IMG/VR virus record: IMGVR_UViG_3300009034_000104
Coordinates: 1-40,550 of that record
DNA length: 40,550 bases
From: a virus
Direction: 5' to 3' (one strand)
A program made the translations under genes and the position numbers. Each line of letters starts with the position of its first letter. Positions within the stretch are counted from its first letter, which is position 1. Under the pieces are notes generated by a model. That model was not told where the DNA came from and made no database searches. It saw only the letters and a list, made by a program, of their open reading frames with translations. This document shows, piece after piece, positions 1 to 6,002 of this stretch.

Positions 1-95
1 AACCTGTGGGAAGCCAACCTGCGGGAAGCCGACCTGTGGAGAGCCAACCTGCGGGAAGCCAACCTGTGGGGAGCCGACCTGCGGGGAGCCAACCT
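1..95 (+). repeat. 15-bp tandem repeats coding pentapeptides
   Basis: Tandem 15-bp units of the form GCC(A/G)ACCTG(T/C)GG(G/A)(A/G)A. They encode the pentapeptide repeats and recur at 40444-40550. Positions 41-95 are identical to 40472-40526, long enough to break or collapse an assembly. Confidence 0.9.
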
Positions 96-474
96 AGAGA
101 ACACAATACTGGACGGCTTAAACTGGCTTGCCTACATTGGTATTGTGGCAGACAAAAGAGGATTTGCTTATGCTTATAAGGTCACAGATGCGATGGGAGA
201 GGGCATTTATCAAGGTGGAATAAATTATACACAGAAACTAACCTTCAGAGTGCCAGAAGTAGACCCAGATGTGAACATGCAATGCTCTTATGGTATCAAC
301 CTTGCGACATTCGCTTGGTGTCTTAATAATAAGCAAGATGACAACTATAGGATTTTTATGTTTAGGTTTAATATTGCTAGTGCAGTTTGCCCCATTGCCT
401 CAGATGGCAAATTCAGAGTGAGGAAATGCACTAAAATTGGCGAGTGTGATTGGAAGGGTAATTTATTATCATAG
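1..474 (+). CDS. Pentapeptide-repeat protein with DUF5758-like C-terminal domain (C-terminal part)
   Basis: The reading frame is open from the first base and ends at 474. Residues 1-36 are pentapeptide repeats of the form A(N/D)LxG or A(N/D)LxE, with Trp and Arg mostly alternating at the fourth position. The last ~110 residues form a globular domain starting AYKVTD, with a Gly-rich GIYQGGINY stretch and a C-terminal DGKFRVRKC stretch. This resembles the DUF5758-type domain often found behind pentapeptide repeats in phages (from memory of the family). The N-terminus is at the other end of the window (40369-40550). Pentapeptide repeats fold as a right-handed quadrilateral beta-helix. The function of this protein is unknown. 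Confidence 0.8.
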   Translation, partial: NLWEANLREADLWRANLREANLWGADLRGANLENTILDGLNWLAYIGIVADKRGFAYAYKVTDAMGEGIYQGGINYTQKLTFRVPEVDPDVNMQCSYGINLATFAWCLNNKQDDNYRIFMFRFNIASAVCPIASDGKFRVRKCTKIGECDWKGNLLS

Positions 475-527
475 CCCGAAAGATAAAGATGTGTAGCCCT
501 CTGAGCAGATGGTAATGGAGTTGAATA

Positions 528-920
528 TTGGTTGATGTCTGGTGGAGTGAGCGAGAAATCGTGTTCCAGAGACAGCAAATGTTATGGCTAGTCGAGCATC
601 TTCACGTTATCAAATCCGGAGATTGGCCCGCCAATCCTGAAGGCACCAGTTACGTTGACCCGATAGTTCATGTCCAGGCGAGGCGTAAGGCTCCCTTTGA
701 GACCGCAGCACAGATATATGGGGAGGTCTCAGATAGGTTAGAGGCTACTGGCGAAGCTGGTCAGGTATTGCTAGAGGAGATTCAATCTGGCCTGACTGAT
801 GTGAACTTGCTCAGCGGCTTTGCCAGGTCTGCGCTGAATTATATGAGTGGATGGCCGAGACGGAGAATGTGCTATAATGCTTGGCGAAGGCAGAGACGTT
901 ACCGAAAGAAGGAGGAATAA
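528..920 (+). CDS. Hypothetical protein, Trp-rich
   Basis: 130 residues, with a TTG start at 528 chosen because GGAG at 517-520 lies 7 bases upstream and no other start in this frame has a ribosome site. Not recognised. The protein is mixed helical, with WW near the start and a very basic tail rich in Arg (about residues 110-130). It overlaps the start of the next gene by one base at 920, which suggests translational coupling. No transmembrane segment or metal motif is visible. Confidence 0.6.
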   Translation: MVDVWWSEREIVFQRQQMLWLVEHLHVIKSGDWPANPEGTSYVDPIVHVQARRKAPFETAAQIYGEVSDRLEATGEAGQVLLEEIQSGLTDVNLLSGFARSALNYMSGWPRRRMCYNAWRRQRRYRKKEE

Positions 921-1345
921 TGGATAGAACAGAGACTTACATCAAGATGTCTGATTGTGAGGAGATACAAGCCGTCTGGCATCATTCCTCAATGATTGGC
1001 ACCTATCCCTCTAATAAGGGTTTCGGCTTACACTACGAGATGGGCTACGATGGTAGTTTCTACTGGGACGGGAAATCAGTGGCGTGTGTAGACTATGAGT
1101 ATGAAACAAGGTATAAGCACAGCGATGTCTGGCTTCCCCGACAAGACGAGTTGAAGGAGATGATTGAGCCACACGAAATACTTGATACTGAAAAATCAAG
1201 GATTGCTAGTTTGCTGAGTCGTTTTTGGTATTGGTATGTAAACACGGCTAATGAATTCACCTCAATGGAACAACTCTGGCTGGCGTTTGTGATGAAAGAG
1301 AAATACGGGAAGACCTGGGACGGACAGAAATGGGTAAACAAATGA
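920..1345 (+). CDS. Hypothetical protein
   Basis: 141 residues from the ATG at 920, preceded by GGAGG at 911-915. The frame is open further upstream to 881, but the longer start has no ribosome site and overlaps the previous gene. The N-terminal half is rich in aromatic residues (GLHYEMGYDGSFYWDG), and a helical segment with WYWY lies near residues 92-96. Not recognised. It is the last + strand gene before a 1.2-kb stretch with only minus-strand genes and non-coding DNA. Confidence 0.7.
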   Translation: MDRTETYIKMSDCEEIQAVWHHSSMIGTYPSNKGFGLHYEMGYDGSFYWDGKSVACVDYEYETRYKHSDVWLPRQDELKEMIEPHEILDTEKSRIASLLSRFWYWYVNTANEFTSMEQLWLAFVMKEKYGKTWDGQKWVNK

Positions 1346-1405
1346 AGCGTTTTCGTAGTCATTGACTTTTTTTAGTTTGCATAAACTGTCTACTCTAGGC
1401 ACGAT

Positions 1406-1434
1406 TTGACAAACTAAGCGAAATCTGATACCGT
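1406..1434 (+). promoter_or_regulatory. Possible + strand promoter for a non-coding transcript
   Basis: TTGACA at 1406-1411 is a perfect -35. Seventeen bases later TACCGT (1429-1434) is a poor -10, matching the consensus at three of six positions. No gene follows; two strong hairpins do. Confidence 0.3.
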
Positions 1435-1440
1435 TATTTT

Positions 1441-1657
1441 TGTGGGTGCCTTGTGCCCATTTTCTCTTTCATCTCCTCCTTTCCTTTCATTTTGCTGCCT
1501 TGCTGGCGCGGCGTCAAAGACACATTTACAGGTGCCCATAAGAAAGTACCATCCTGTAAATGACAGAGTAGGGCTTAAATCGGGCAGTCATCAGCTCCAG
1601 CAGGCAGCAAGCACAATAACAATAGCCGGGGCGAAGTTTAGTATTCCCGGCTATTTT
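1441..1657 (+). ncRNA. Candidate structured non-coding RNA
   Basis: This part of the 346-base gene-free stretch 1346-1691 has no plausible gene. It contains a perfect 10-bp inverted repeat (CATTTACAGG at 1523-1532, CCTGTAAATG at 1553-1562, 20-base loop) and then a second perfect 10-bp hairpin followed by four T (1621-1657). With the possible promoter at 1406 it has the layout of a small RNA ending at an intrinsic terminator. The hairpins are seen; transcription is inference. Confidence 0.3.
1621..1657. terminator. Strong hairpin terminator, probably serving the minus-strand operon
   Basis: AATAGCCGGG (1621-1630) pairs perfectly with CCCGGCTATT (1646-1655) around a 15-base loop. The + strand side ends in TTTT; the minus side is moderately T-rich. 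It lies 37 bases beyond the last minus-strand stop at 1692, so it can end that operon and possibly a + strand RNA as well. Confidence 0.55.
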
Positions 1658-1691
1658 AGGCTAGTAGATTTCGCTCTCAGTGCGTCAGTTT

Positions 1692-1904
1692 TTAGCGTTC
1701 ACTGGGGAGCTGATAATTGCTAGGCATAAGACCTACTGGCGTTGGCTGTCTATTTATACCAGCATCGAAGGCTGTTTTAACTGCCTGATTGTGTTCTTCA
1801 ACATGGCATTGCCTACCACGTAGGAATCCGCAATACTGGACACCAGCCTTCGGATGGAGGCCACAAGGTTTTGGAGTTCGCTTTCTTAATTCCAGGCAAA
1901 TCAT
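1692..1904 (-). CDS. Hypothetical small protein, last gene of the minus-strand operon
   Basis: 70 residues. The reason to accept it is an AGGAGG seven bases before its ATG and its place 15 bases after the stop of the ribbon-helix-helix gene. The composition is rich in Pro, Gln and Cys (C3, C14, C25, C33) and not clearly protein-like in its second half. No family recognised. It may be a real small protein or only a short translated frame. Confidence 0.4.
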   Translation of the reverse strand: MICLELRKRTPKPCGLHPKAGVQYCGFLRGRQCHVEEHNQAVKTAFDAGINRQPTPVGLMPSNYQLPSER

Positions 1905-1919
1905 TCTGAATCCCTCCTT

Positions 1920-2066
1920 TTATTTCTTCTCCCTCTCTAGCTTCTCCTTTAGAGCCTGAGTGATCCAGACTCCAAGATTTACACCTTCTTTTACTGCTGC
2001 TGCCCTTGCAGCTCTGTAGATGTCAGGGTCCAGGTTCTTGACCTGTTTGGTTACTGTCTGTTTCAT
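1920..2066 (-). CDS. 48-residue ribbon-helix-helix (Arc/CopG-like) DNA-binding protein
   Basis: A basic N-terminal strand (KQTVTKQVKNL) is followed by DPDIYRAARAAAVKEG, a turn, and a second helix LGVWITQALKEKLEREKK. This is the pattern of the ribbon-helix-helix fold, which binds operators as a dimer through its N-terminal strand. The AGGAGG ribosome site lies seven bases before the ATG at 2066. It is the middle gene of a three-gene minus-strand operon beside a divergent control region with two inverted repeats. It is therefore the natural candidate for the regulator of that region. An antitoxin is the alternative, but no toxin-like neighbour was recognised. Confidence 0.75.
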   Translation of the reverse strand: MKQTVTKQVKNLDPDIYRAARAAAVKEGVNLGVWITQALKEKLEREKK

Positions 2067-2093
2067 ATCTGACCTCCTCTTTTATTCAGGGGG

Positions 2094-2294
2094 TTAGGAT
2101 TCTATAATCTCCATTTCTGTATTGTGGCAAAACGCATCATCGTCATCGATATAGAACCAGCCCCCCATATCATAAAGCATCCTAATGAGCCGTGCCTCAC
2201 CGCAGATAATACATTTATGCGGAACCATATCCTCTCTAGTCAGATGAGTCCCCATAATGTAATTGTCTAGGCTTTGTCTCATTCTGTTGTCCAT
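2094..2294 (-). CDS. Small zinc-binding-like protein, first gene of the minus-strand operon
   Basis: 66 residues with CIICG (about residues 28-32) and a later FCHN, giving C-x2-C plus Cys/His ligands that could bind one metal. An acidic run YIDDDDAF lies just before the last Cys. AAGGAGG lies about nine bases before the ATG at 2294. A good sigma70 promoter sits directly upstream on the minus strand. Function unknown. Possibly a small regulator or anti-host protein, since it is transcribed away from the packaging genes. Confidence 0.6.
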   Translation of the reverse strand: MDNRMRQSLDNYIMGTHLTREDMVPHKCIICGEARLIRMLYDMGGWFYIDDDDAFCHNTEMEIIES

Positions 2295-2325
2295 CCTTCA
2301 TAACCTCCTTTTTGATACTAGGTAA

Positions 2326-2355
2326 AGTATATCACACCTTGTCCATATGTGTCAA
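2326..2355 (-). promoter_or_regulatory. Sigma70 promoter for the minus-strand operon
   Basis: On the minus strand TTGACA (2350-2355) and TATACT (2326-2331) are separated by 18 bases. The first gene starts about 32 bases downstream at 2294. Confidence 0.7.
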
Positions 2356-2430
2356 CCCCTTTCATTACCTCATTTTGTGCCTATTAAATATTATTTTACA
2401 CTCAGGGTCTCAGCGCCTCTTTACGCCTAA

Positions 2431-2457
2431 CAAGTATTCCTTAGCCTCAAATACTTG
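2431..2457. promoter_or_regulatory. Inverted repeat, candidate operator
   Basis: CAAGTATT (2431-2438) and AATACTTG (2450-2457) are perfect 8-bp arms with an 11-base spacer, between the divergent promoters. Confidence 0.45.
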
Positions 2458-2465
2458 CCGCCTCT

Positions 2466-2484
2466 CTGTTCAGAGTCTGAACAG
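2466..2484. promoter_or_regulatory. Palindromic operator overlapping the rightward -35
   Basis: CTGTTCAG (2466-2473) and CTGAACAG (2477-2484) form perfect 8-bp arms with a 3-base spacer. The right arm overlaps the -35 proposed for the rightward promoter, so a bound dimer would block that promoter. Confidence 0.55.
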
Positions 2485-2506
2485 TAAGTAGTATATAGAA
2501 TATTAT
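2478..2506 (+). promoter_or_regulatory. Rightward promoter for the packaging operon
   Basis: TGAACA (2478-2483) and TATTAT (2501-2506) are separated by 17 bases. The -35 is imperfect, the -10 good. The first clear gene starts at 2573. Confidence 0.45.
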
Positions 2507-2533
2507 TCCCTGTATAAAGGAGATATATATAAT

Positions 2534-2569
2534 ATGCAAAACGGCCTTACTCAAAAACAGGAGACCTGA
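2534..2569 (+). CDS. Possible 11-residue leader peptide
   Basis: ATG at 2534 follows AAGGAG at 2517-2522 and encodes an 11-residue peptide, MQNGLTQKQET, ending 3 bases before the next ATG. The AGGAG used by the next gene lies inside it. It could couple translation or be chance. Confidence 0.25.
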   Translation: MQNGLTQKQET

Positions 2570-2572
2570 ACT

Positions 2573-2953
2573 ATGCGTTCCGTTAATAAACAACGAGTCA
2601 ACAAGAAGCTAGGGGGTGTCACTGGTAAGGGCTTTATGCCAGGGCAATCAGGCAATCCAAATGGCAGACCGCCAAAGAATAAGTGTATTACATCTCTGGT
2701 GAAGGAATTATTGGAGCTTGACGCAGGGAAGGGCAAGACTCATGGCCAGCTGGTAGCAGAGGCTATGGTTACATTGGCCAAGGAAACTCGGTTCAAGGGC
2801 AATGTATCTGCAATAAAGGAATTGCTAGACCGCGTAGAAGGACCAGTAACTCTTCAGATAGGTGGTGATGCCGATTCACCGGTAAAGGTTCTGGTGATGA
2901 CAGAGGTGACACGGCCTGAAGAGATTGAAGGAGAGGTGAAAGAAGATGTGTAA
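2573..2953 (+). CDS. DUF5681-domain protein, probable small terminase-like subunit
   Basis: 126 residues. The stretch GFMPGQSGNPNGRPPKNK (about residues 20-37) is the hallmark of the DUF5681 domain, found just upstream of terminase genes in many phages and prophages. A helical segment follows (SLVKELLELDAGKGKTHGQL), then KGNVSAIKELLDRVEGP, which resembles the usual end of such proteins. The basic N-terminus fits DNA recognition in packaging. The role as the small, DNA-recognising terminase component is inferred from position and family. First solid gene behind the rightward promoter. Confidence 0.7.
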   Translation: MRSVNKQRVNKKLGGVTGKGFMPGQSGNPNGRPPKNKCITSLVKELLELDAGKGKTHGQLVAEAMVTLAKETRFKGNVSAIKELLDRVEGPVTLQIGGDADSPVKVLVMTEVTRPEEIEGEVKEDV

Positions 2954-3089
2954 CCGTTGTATATATAGGCGAATATGCAGGTATATTGAAGCTGAGGTAA
3001 TGAAGTCTGCTGCTGACACTTCCTGTCAACGCTTTAAGGCAATCCCACCATATCCAGCCACGCAATCGGAAGACCAGTATCTAGTTTGA
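2946..3089 (+). CDS. 47-residue Cys-motif protein
   Basis: ATG at 2946 overlaps the end of the DUF5681 gene. The protein begins MCNRCIYRRICRYIE and has a fourth Cys near residue 27 (SCQRFKA), a C-x2-C-x5-C-x15-C pattern that could hold a zinc or metal ion. No ribosome site of its own is needed if it is coupled to the previous gene. It is one of many tiny Cys-motif proteins in this genome. Function unknown. Confidence 0.6.
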   Translation: MCNRCIYRRICRYIEAEVMKSAADTSCQRFKAIPPYPATQSEDQYLV

Positions 3090-3143
3090 CAATAACTACA
3101 TAAACAACATAGTGCGTCCCAGGCTAGGCGTAATAGCTTGACA

Positions 3144-3195
3144 GGCGCAAATGTGACAACATCTCGGTTGCATATACTAGGCGTGAATGTGACAA
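3144..3195 (+). repeat. Direct repeats in the gap before gene 3223
   Basis: GGCGCAAATGTGACAA (3144-3159) and GGCGTGAATGTGACAA (3180-3195) match at 14 of 16 positions, 36 bases apart. A weaker third copy starts near 3127 (GGCGTAATAGCTTGACA). The 133-base gap 3090-3222 holds nothing else. Possibly a regulator-binding site. Confidence 0.45.
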
Positions 3196-3222
3196 AGTGA
3201 CGGCATATTCACAGGAAGGGGA

Positions 3223-3495
3223 ATGATGACCACGACCAAAACTAAGCAGGAAAAGATAATGAAAGGGATAGCGACAACGGTTACAACTGGGCGTGACAGA
3301 GGACTTGGCTCATTCGCCATAGCCAAAGAAATCCTCCAATATGAGGACTCACAAGGCGTAGTGATAAAGGTGGAGAGGGAGTCTTTGAGTTGTGGTCATA
3401 TCGGTTTATCTGTTGCACATGGGAATACTAGCCCTAAATGTCCCTTAATGGAAGCAGGCTATTGTGCCGTTGGGCCGTTAATAGAGGTGAAATGA
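3223..3495 (+). CDS. Hypothetical protein
   Basis: 90 residues. The ATG at 3223 (or 3226) follows AGGAAGGGG. The N-terminus is basic and rich in Thr/Lys. The C-terminal half has SCGHIGLSVAHGN and KCPLMEAGYCAVG, so three Cys and two His could bind a metal. Not recognised. Its stop overlaps the next ATG (ATGA at 3492). Confidence 0.6.
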   Translation: MMTTTKTKQEKIMKGIATTVTTGRDRGLGSFAIAKEILQYEDSQGVVIKVERESLSCGHIGLSVAHGNTSPKCPLMEAGYCAVGPLIEVK

Positions 3496-3665
3496 CAAAT
3501 TTTAATGATAACTTACGGGAACGCTTAGAAGACCCTGAATTTGCTGCTCATTTTGCTAATGCTCAAGTAGAATCGGCCAAAGAGTTATTGAAAGCTAGTA
3601 TTATCCAGAGTTTAACTATTGGCAGTATGTCTACTAAGGCTATCAGGATAGAGGAGGATAAATGA
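3492..3665 (+). CDS. 57-residue helical protein
   Basis: The ATG at 3492 overlaps the previous stop; a longer frame upstream is less likely because it lacks a ribosome site. LRERLEDPEFAAHFANAQ resembles the N-terminal helix seen in small HTH antidote proteins, but no HTH follows and the protein ends in SMSTKAIRIEEDK. Function unknown. The stop overlaps the next start at 3662. Confidence 0.6.
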   Translation: MTNFNDNLRERLEDPEFAAHFANAQVESAKELLKASIIQSLTIGSMSTKAIRIEEDK

Positions 3666-3826
3666 CCGAACTAAAACTACTGGCCGTCATCCGGGACACT
3701 GCTCAGCTTGAGGTGGAGATGCTGTTAGAGGCGATGGTTGAGGAATTAAAGGATGCTGAAGAGCGTATCGTCAGAGATATCGTTGCTCTATTCCGGGCAA
3801 GAGAAGAGGAATTGGTCAAGACCTAA
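3662..3826 (+). CDS. 54-residue helical protein
   Basis: ATG at 3662 overlaps the previous stop, and its own stop overlaps the next start at 3826. The protein is nearly all charged helix (VEMLLEAMVEELKDAEERI) with heptad-like leucines, so it may form a coiled coil. No family recognised. Confidence 0.6.
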   Translation: MTELKLLAVIRDTAQLEVEMLLEAMVEELKDAEERIVRDIVALFRAREEELVKT

Positions 3827-3948
3827 TGTGTAAGAACTTCAGAGAGATGCTAGCCATGAGGCGGGAGATACAGCGTCTCAATGGTCAGGTGGAGAGATTA
3901 GAGGCCGAGAATAAGGCTCTCAGGGCTAGGCTCAAGAAGAATAAATGA
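3826..3948 (+). CDS. 40-residue coiled-coil protein
   Basis: TAATG overlap at its start and ATGA overlap at its end. The sequence IQRLNGQVERLEAENKALRA has a perfect leucine-zipper heptad, followed by a basic tail RLKKNK. It probably dimerises. It could be a tiny partner of a terminase or a regulatory protein, but nothing in the sequence decides this. Confidence 0.6.
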   Translation: MCKNFREMLAMRREIQRLNGQVERLEAENKALRARLKKNK

Positions 3949-4022
3949 CAACACAGACTCAGCTTGAGGTTAATTATGACGAAGACCGCTTTGGAGCAGA
4001 TGAGAAAGAAGTGCATAGATGA
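3945..4022 (+). CDS. 25-residue peptide resembling the terminase N-terminus
   Basis: ATG at 3945 overlaps the previous stop and reads MTTQTQLEVNYDEDRF before stopping at 4022. The first nine residues nearly match the start of the large terminase (MTTQTLEVKN at 4301). It is probably a leftover copy of that start region rather than a functional gene. Confidence 0.4.
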   Translation: MTTQTQLEVNYDEDRFGADEKEVHR

Positions 4023-4326
4023 ACTAATCGAACTGGATAGGTCGGGAACCGTTTCCTCAGAAGATGGATACCGTGTCACGAAGAGGTTAGAGATGATAGA
4101 CAGGCAACTGAGGGAGCTACATGACGACTCAAATAGAGGTCAAGGAGGCGTAATGGTACAGGCAAAAGAGAAGGTTTATTGGAGGGGTAAGGACACCGAT
4201 GACATGACAAAGGAGGAAGTAAAGGAGGCCTTTTTGGATTGCCACTACCAGATGGAGCGATTATACGAGATGGTTCACGAGGCATTAACAGGTCACTATC
4301 GTGACGACACAGACATTAGAGGTTAA
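3976..4326 (+). CDS. Hypothetical helical protein overlapping the terminase start
   Basis: 116 residues from the ATG at 3976, which has GAGG six bases upstream. Residues 1-59 are a helical module (ALEQMRKKCIDELIELDRSG). At 4153 an internal in-frame ATG preceded by AAGGAGG begins a second module (VYWRGKDTDDMTKEEVKEAF). The gene may therefore be a fusion of two small genes, or make two products. It overlaps the GTG start of the terminase by 26 bases. Function unknown. Confidence 0.6.
   Translation: MTKTALEQMRKKCIDELIELDRSGTVSSEDGYRVTKRLEMIDRQLRELHDDSNRGQGGVMVQAKEKVYWRGKDTDDMTKEEVKEAFLDCHYQMERLYEMVHEALTGHYRDDTDIRG
4121..4153 (+). pseudogene. Remnant copy of the terminase start
   Basis: In a second frame inside the preceding gene, ATG at 4121 encodes MTTQIEVKEA and stops. 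It resembles both the 3945 peptide and the true terminase N-terminus at 4301. Confidence 0.35.
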
Positions 4327-5509
4327 AAATACCCCATTAGTCAGAAAGACCAGGGACGCTACCAAGAAGTGTATCCTGCACGTTGGTGGTGCCGGCAGTT
4401 CGAAGTCATATTCTATCGCCCAGTTGTTGATATGGAAACTCGTTGAAGAGGACGGTAAGAGAATAGGGATATGCCGCAAGACGTTCCCGGCACTGAGAAT
4501 GACGGCTATGGACCTCCTGCTTGACCTCTTAAAGCAATACGGCATATACAATGCGAATCGGCATAACAAGACGGCCAACACCTACACTTACAAGGATAAT
4601 ATCATTCAGTTCTTCAGCCTGGACGAACCAGAGAAGATAAAGAGTGCTAACTTCAACTATATCTGGATGGAAGAGGCTAACGAGTTCACTTACGAGGACT
4701 ACATTGTTCTCAAGCTCCGGTTGAGGCATCCCACAACAGAGTCAGAGCCAAATCATATATACCTGAGTTGCAACCCTATTGACGAACAGAACTGGATCGC
4801 TAAGAAGCTGATATATGAGGATGATGTTCAGTTCATCCATTCCACGTGGAAGGACAACCCGTTCTTGGACAGGGACTATATCAGGGTTCTACAGCAGCTA
4901 ATCAACGAGGATGAGAACTACTACCGAATATACGTCCTCGGGGAATGGGGCAGGCTAGAGAACCTGATATATACGAACTATGAGCAGGTTGATTCGTTGC
5001 CTGGGGAATATCAGGCCATGGCTTACGGCTTAGACTTCGGGTATGTGAATCCTACGGCTCTTGTGAAGGTGTGTATTGTTGAACGTGAGGTTTACCTTGA
5101 GGAGAGGATTTACAGGCCTCATATAACGAACTCAGACCTCATAGAGCTATTGTCGCACGAGGAGCGGGGGGACATCTACGCCGACAGTGCCGAGCCACAA
5201 AGAATAGAGGAGATTAGCCGGGCAGGTCATGTGATATTTCCTGCTGAGAAAGACGTTAAGCTGGGGATTGACCTATGCAAGAGGCAGAAGCTCAAGGTCA
5301 CGAAGGGGAGCGTTAACCTGATAAAAGAGATTCAGGGGTATCAGTGGAAGGTAAACAAGGACAAGGTAGTTCTGGAGGAGCCGGTCAAGTTCAACAACCA
5401 TCTCATGGACGGCATGAGGTATTGCATATACGGCCTGGTCAGTAGGTTCGGGTTTGCGACACAGGTTCCTTCAGGGAGCAGATATACGGAGATTCACAGG
5501 TTTCGATAG
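4301..5509 (+). CDS. terL: Terminase large subunit
   Basis: 402 residues. The packaging motor couples ATP hydrolysis to DNA translocation and cuts the concatemer. Walker A is GGAGSSKS (residues 29-36), Walker B YIWMEE (120-125), and the coupling motif CNP is near 158. The C-terminal RNase H-like nuclease shows YGLDFG (Asp245), YADSAEP (Asp295) and NHLMDGMRY (Asp370), the usual three acidic residues. This is the PBSX/Terminase_3 type. The GTG start at 4301 gives a normal N-terminus although no clear ribosome site precedes it; coupling to the overlapping upstream gene is likely. The portal follows 1.8 kb downstream after several small genes and an inserted HNH gene. Confidence 0.95.
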   Translation: MTTQTLEVKNTPLVRKTRDATKKCILHVGGAGSSKSYSIAQLLIWKLVEEDGKRIGICRKTFPALRMTAMDLLLDLLKQYGIYNANRHNKTANTYTYKDNIIQFFSLDEPEKIKSANFNYIWMEEANEFTYEDYIVLKLRLRHPTTESEPNHIYLSCNPIDEQNWIAKKLIYEDDVQFIHSTWKDNPFLDRDYIRVLQQLINEDENYYRIYVLGEWGRLENLIYTNYEQVDSLPGEYQAMAYGLDFGYVNPTALVKVCIVEREVYLEERIYRPHITNSDLIELLSHEERGDIYADSAEPQRIEEISRAGHVIFPAEKDVKLGIDLCKRQKLKVTKGSVNLIKEIQGYQWKVNKDKVVLEEPVKFNNHLMDGMRYCIYGLVSRFGFATQVPSGSRYTEIHRFR

Positions 5510-5517
5510 GAGGACGA

Positions 5518-5829
5518 ATGGAATACATAGTCAAAGTAGCTGGATGGGGAAAGGTCAAGGTTCCTTGGCGTTGCAGAAGAGGTTGGCATAGTCTAGTTCT
5601 TGTCGCCAATAAAAAGACAGGATTTCAGTATTGTTCTCTCTGTGGTAAGAGGAGTCCTACTAATCCAGTGCAAATTATGCAAGATGGGGAAATCATACTA
5701 GTAGGGCATGGCGATTGGTATTTTGACCCTGAAAACACCGAGAAGATATACACTCGTGATATAGACACCGACAAACTGGGAGAGACAATCCACGTCAGAG
5801 ACCTAGTTGGAGAGGGTGAGGTGACATAA
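5518..5829 (+). CDS. Small zinc-motif protein downstream of terminase
   Basis: 103 residues with a GGAGG ribosome site just before the ATG. The N-terminal part has WRCRRGWHSL and YCSLCGKRS, giving C-x4-H ... C-x2-C, a likely zinc knuckle. The rest is beta-rich and acidic. Family unknown. The stop overlaps the next ATG (TAATG at 5829). Confidence 0.7.
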   Translation: MEYIVKVAGWGKVKVPWRCRRGWHSLVLVANKKTGFQYCSLCGKRSPTNPVQIMQDGEIILVGHGDWYFDPENTEKIYTRDIDTDKLGETIHVRDLVGEGEVT

Positions 5830-6002
5830 TGCCAGTAAAAGTCAGAAAGGTCAATGGATATAGGGTTAGCACACCGGGTGGAGTCAAGGCGAAGAGCACT
5901 ACAAAGGTTAAGGCTCAGAGGCAGACCAGATTACTGAGGGGTGTAGAGCACGGATGGGTTCCAACTGGTCGTCCAGCCAGAAAATCAAGAAAGAAGAGCT
6001 AA
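5829..6002 (+). CDS. 57-residue basic phage protein with altered 3' end
   Basis: Begins MPVKVRKVNGYRVSTPGG, continues with TTKVKAQRQTRLLRGVEHG and ends PTGRPARKSRKKS. I recognise this as a small basic protein type often found beside terminase or portal genes; its function is not known. Its last 18 bases overlap the 3' end of the minus-strand HNH gene. Beyond that gene, at 6475-6516, a second copy of the C-terminus (PTGKPARKRKSK) lies orphaned. The HNH insertion therefore seems to have replaced the original 3' end. Confidence 0.7.
   Translation: MPVKVRKVNGYRVSTPGGVKAKSTTKVKAQRQTRLLRGVEHGWVPTGRPARKSRKKS

Noticed and set aside
1442-1723. 93-codon + strand frame in the hairpin region
   Set aside because: Ser/Pro/Phe-rich start, no ribosome site, and it runs through both strong hairpins.
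1920-2294. Toxin-antitoxin pair (ribbon-helix-helix plus neighbour)
   Set aside because: The neighbours show no toxin family features; the control-region layout favours a regulator.
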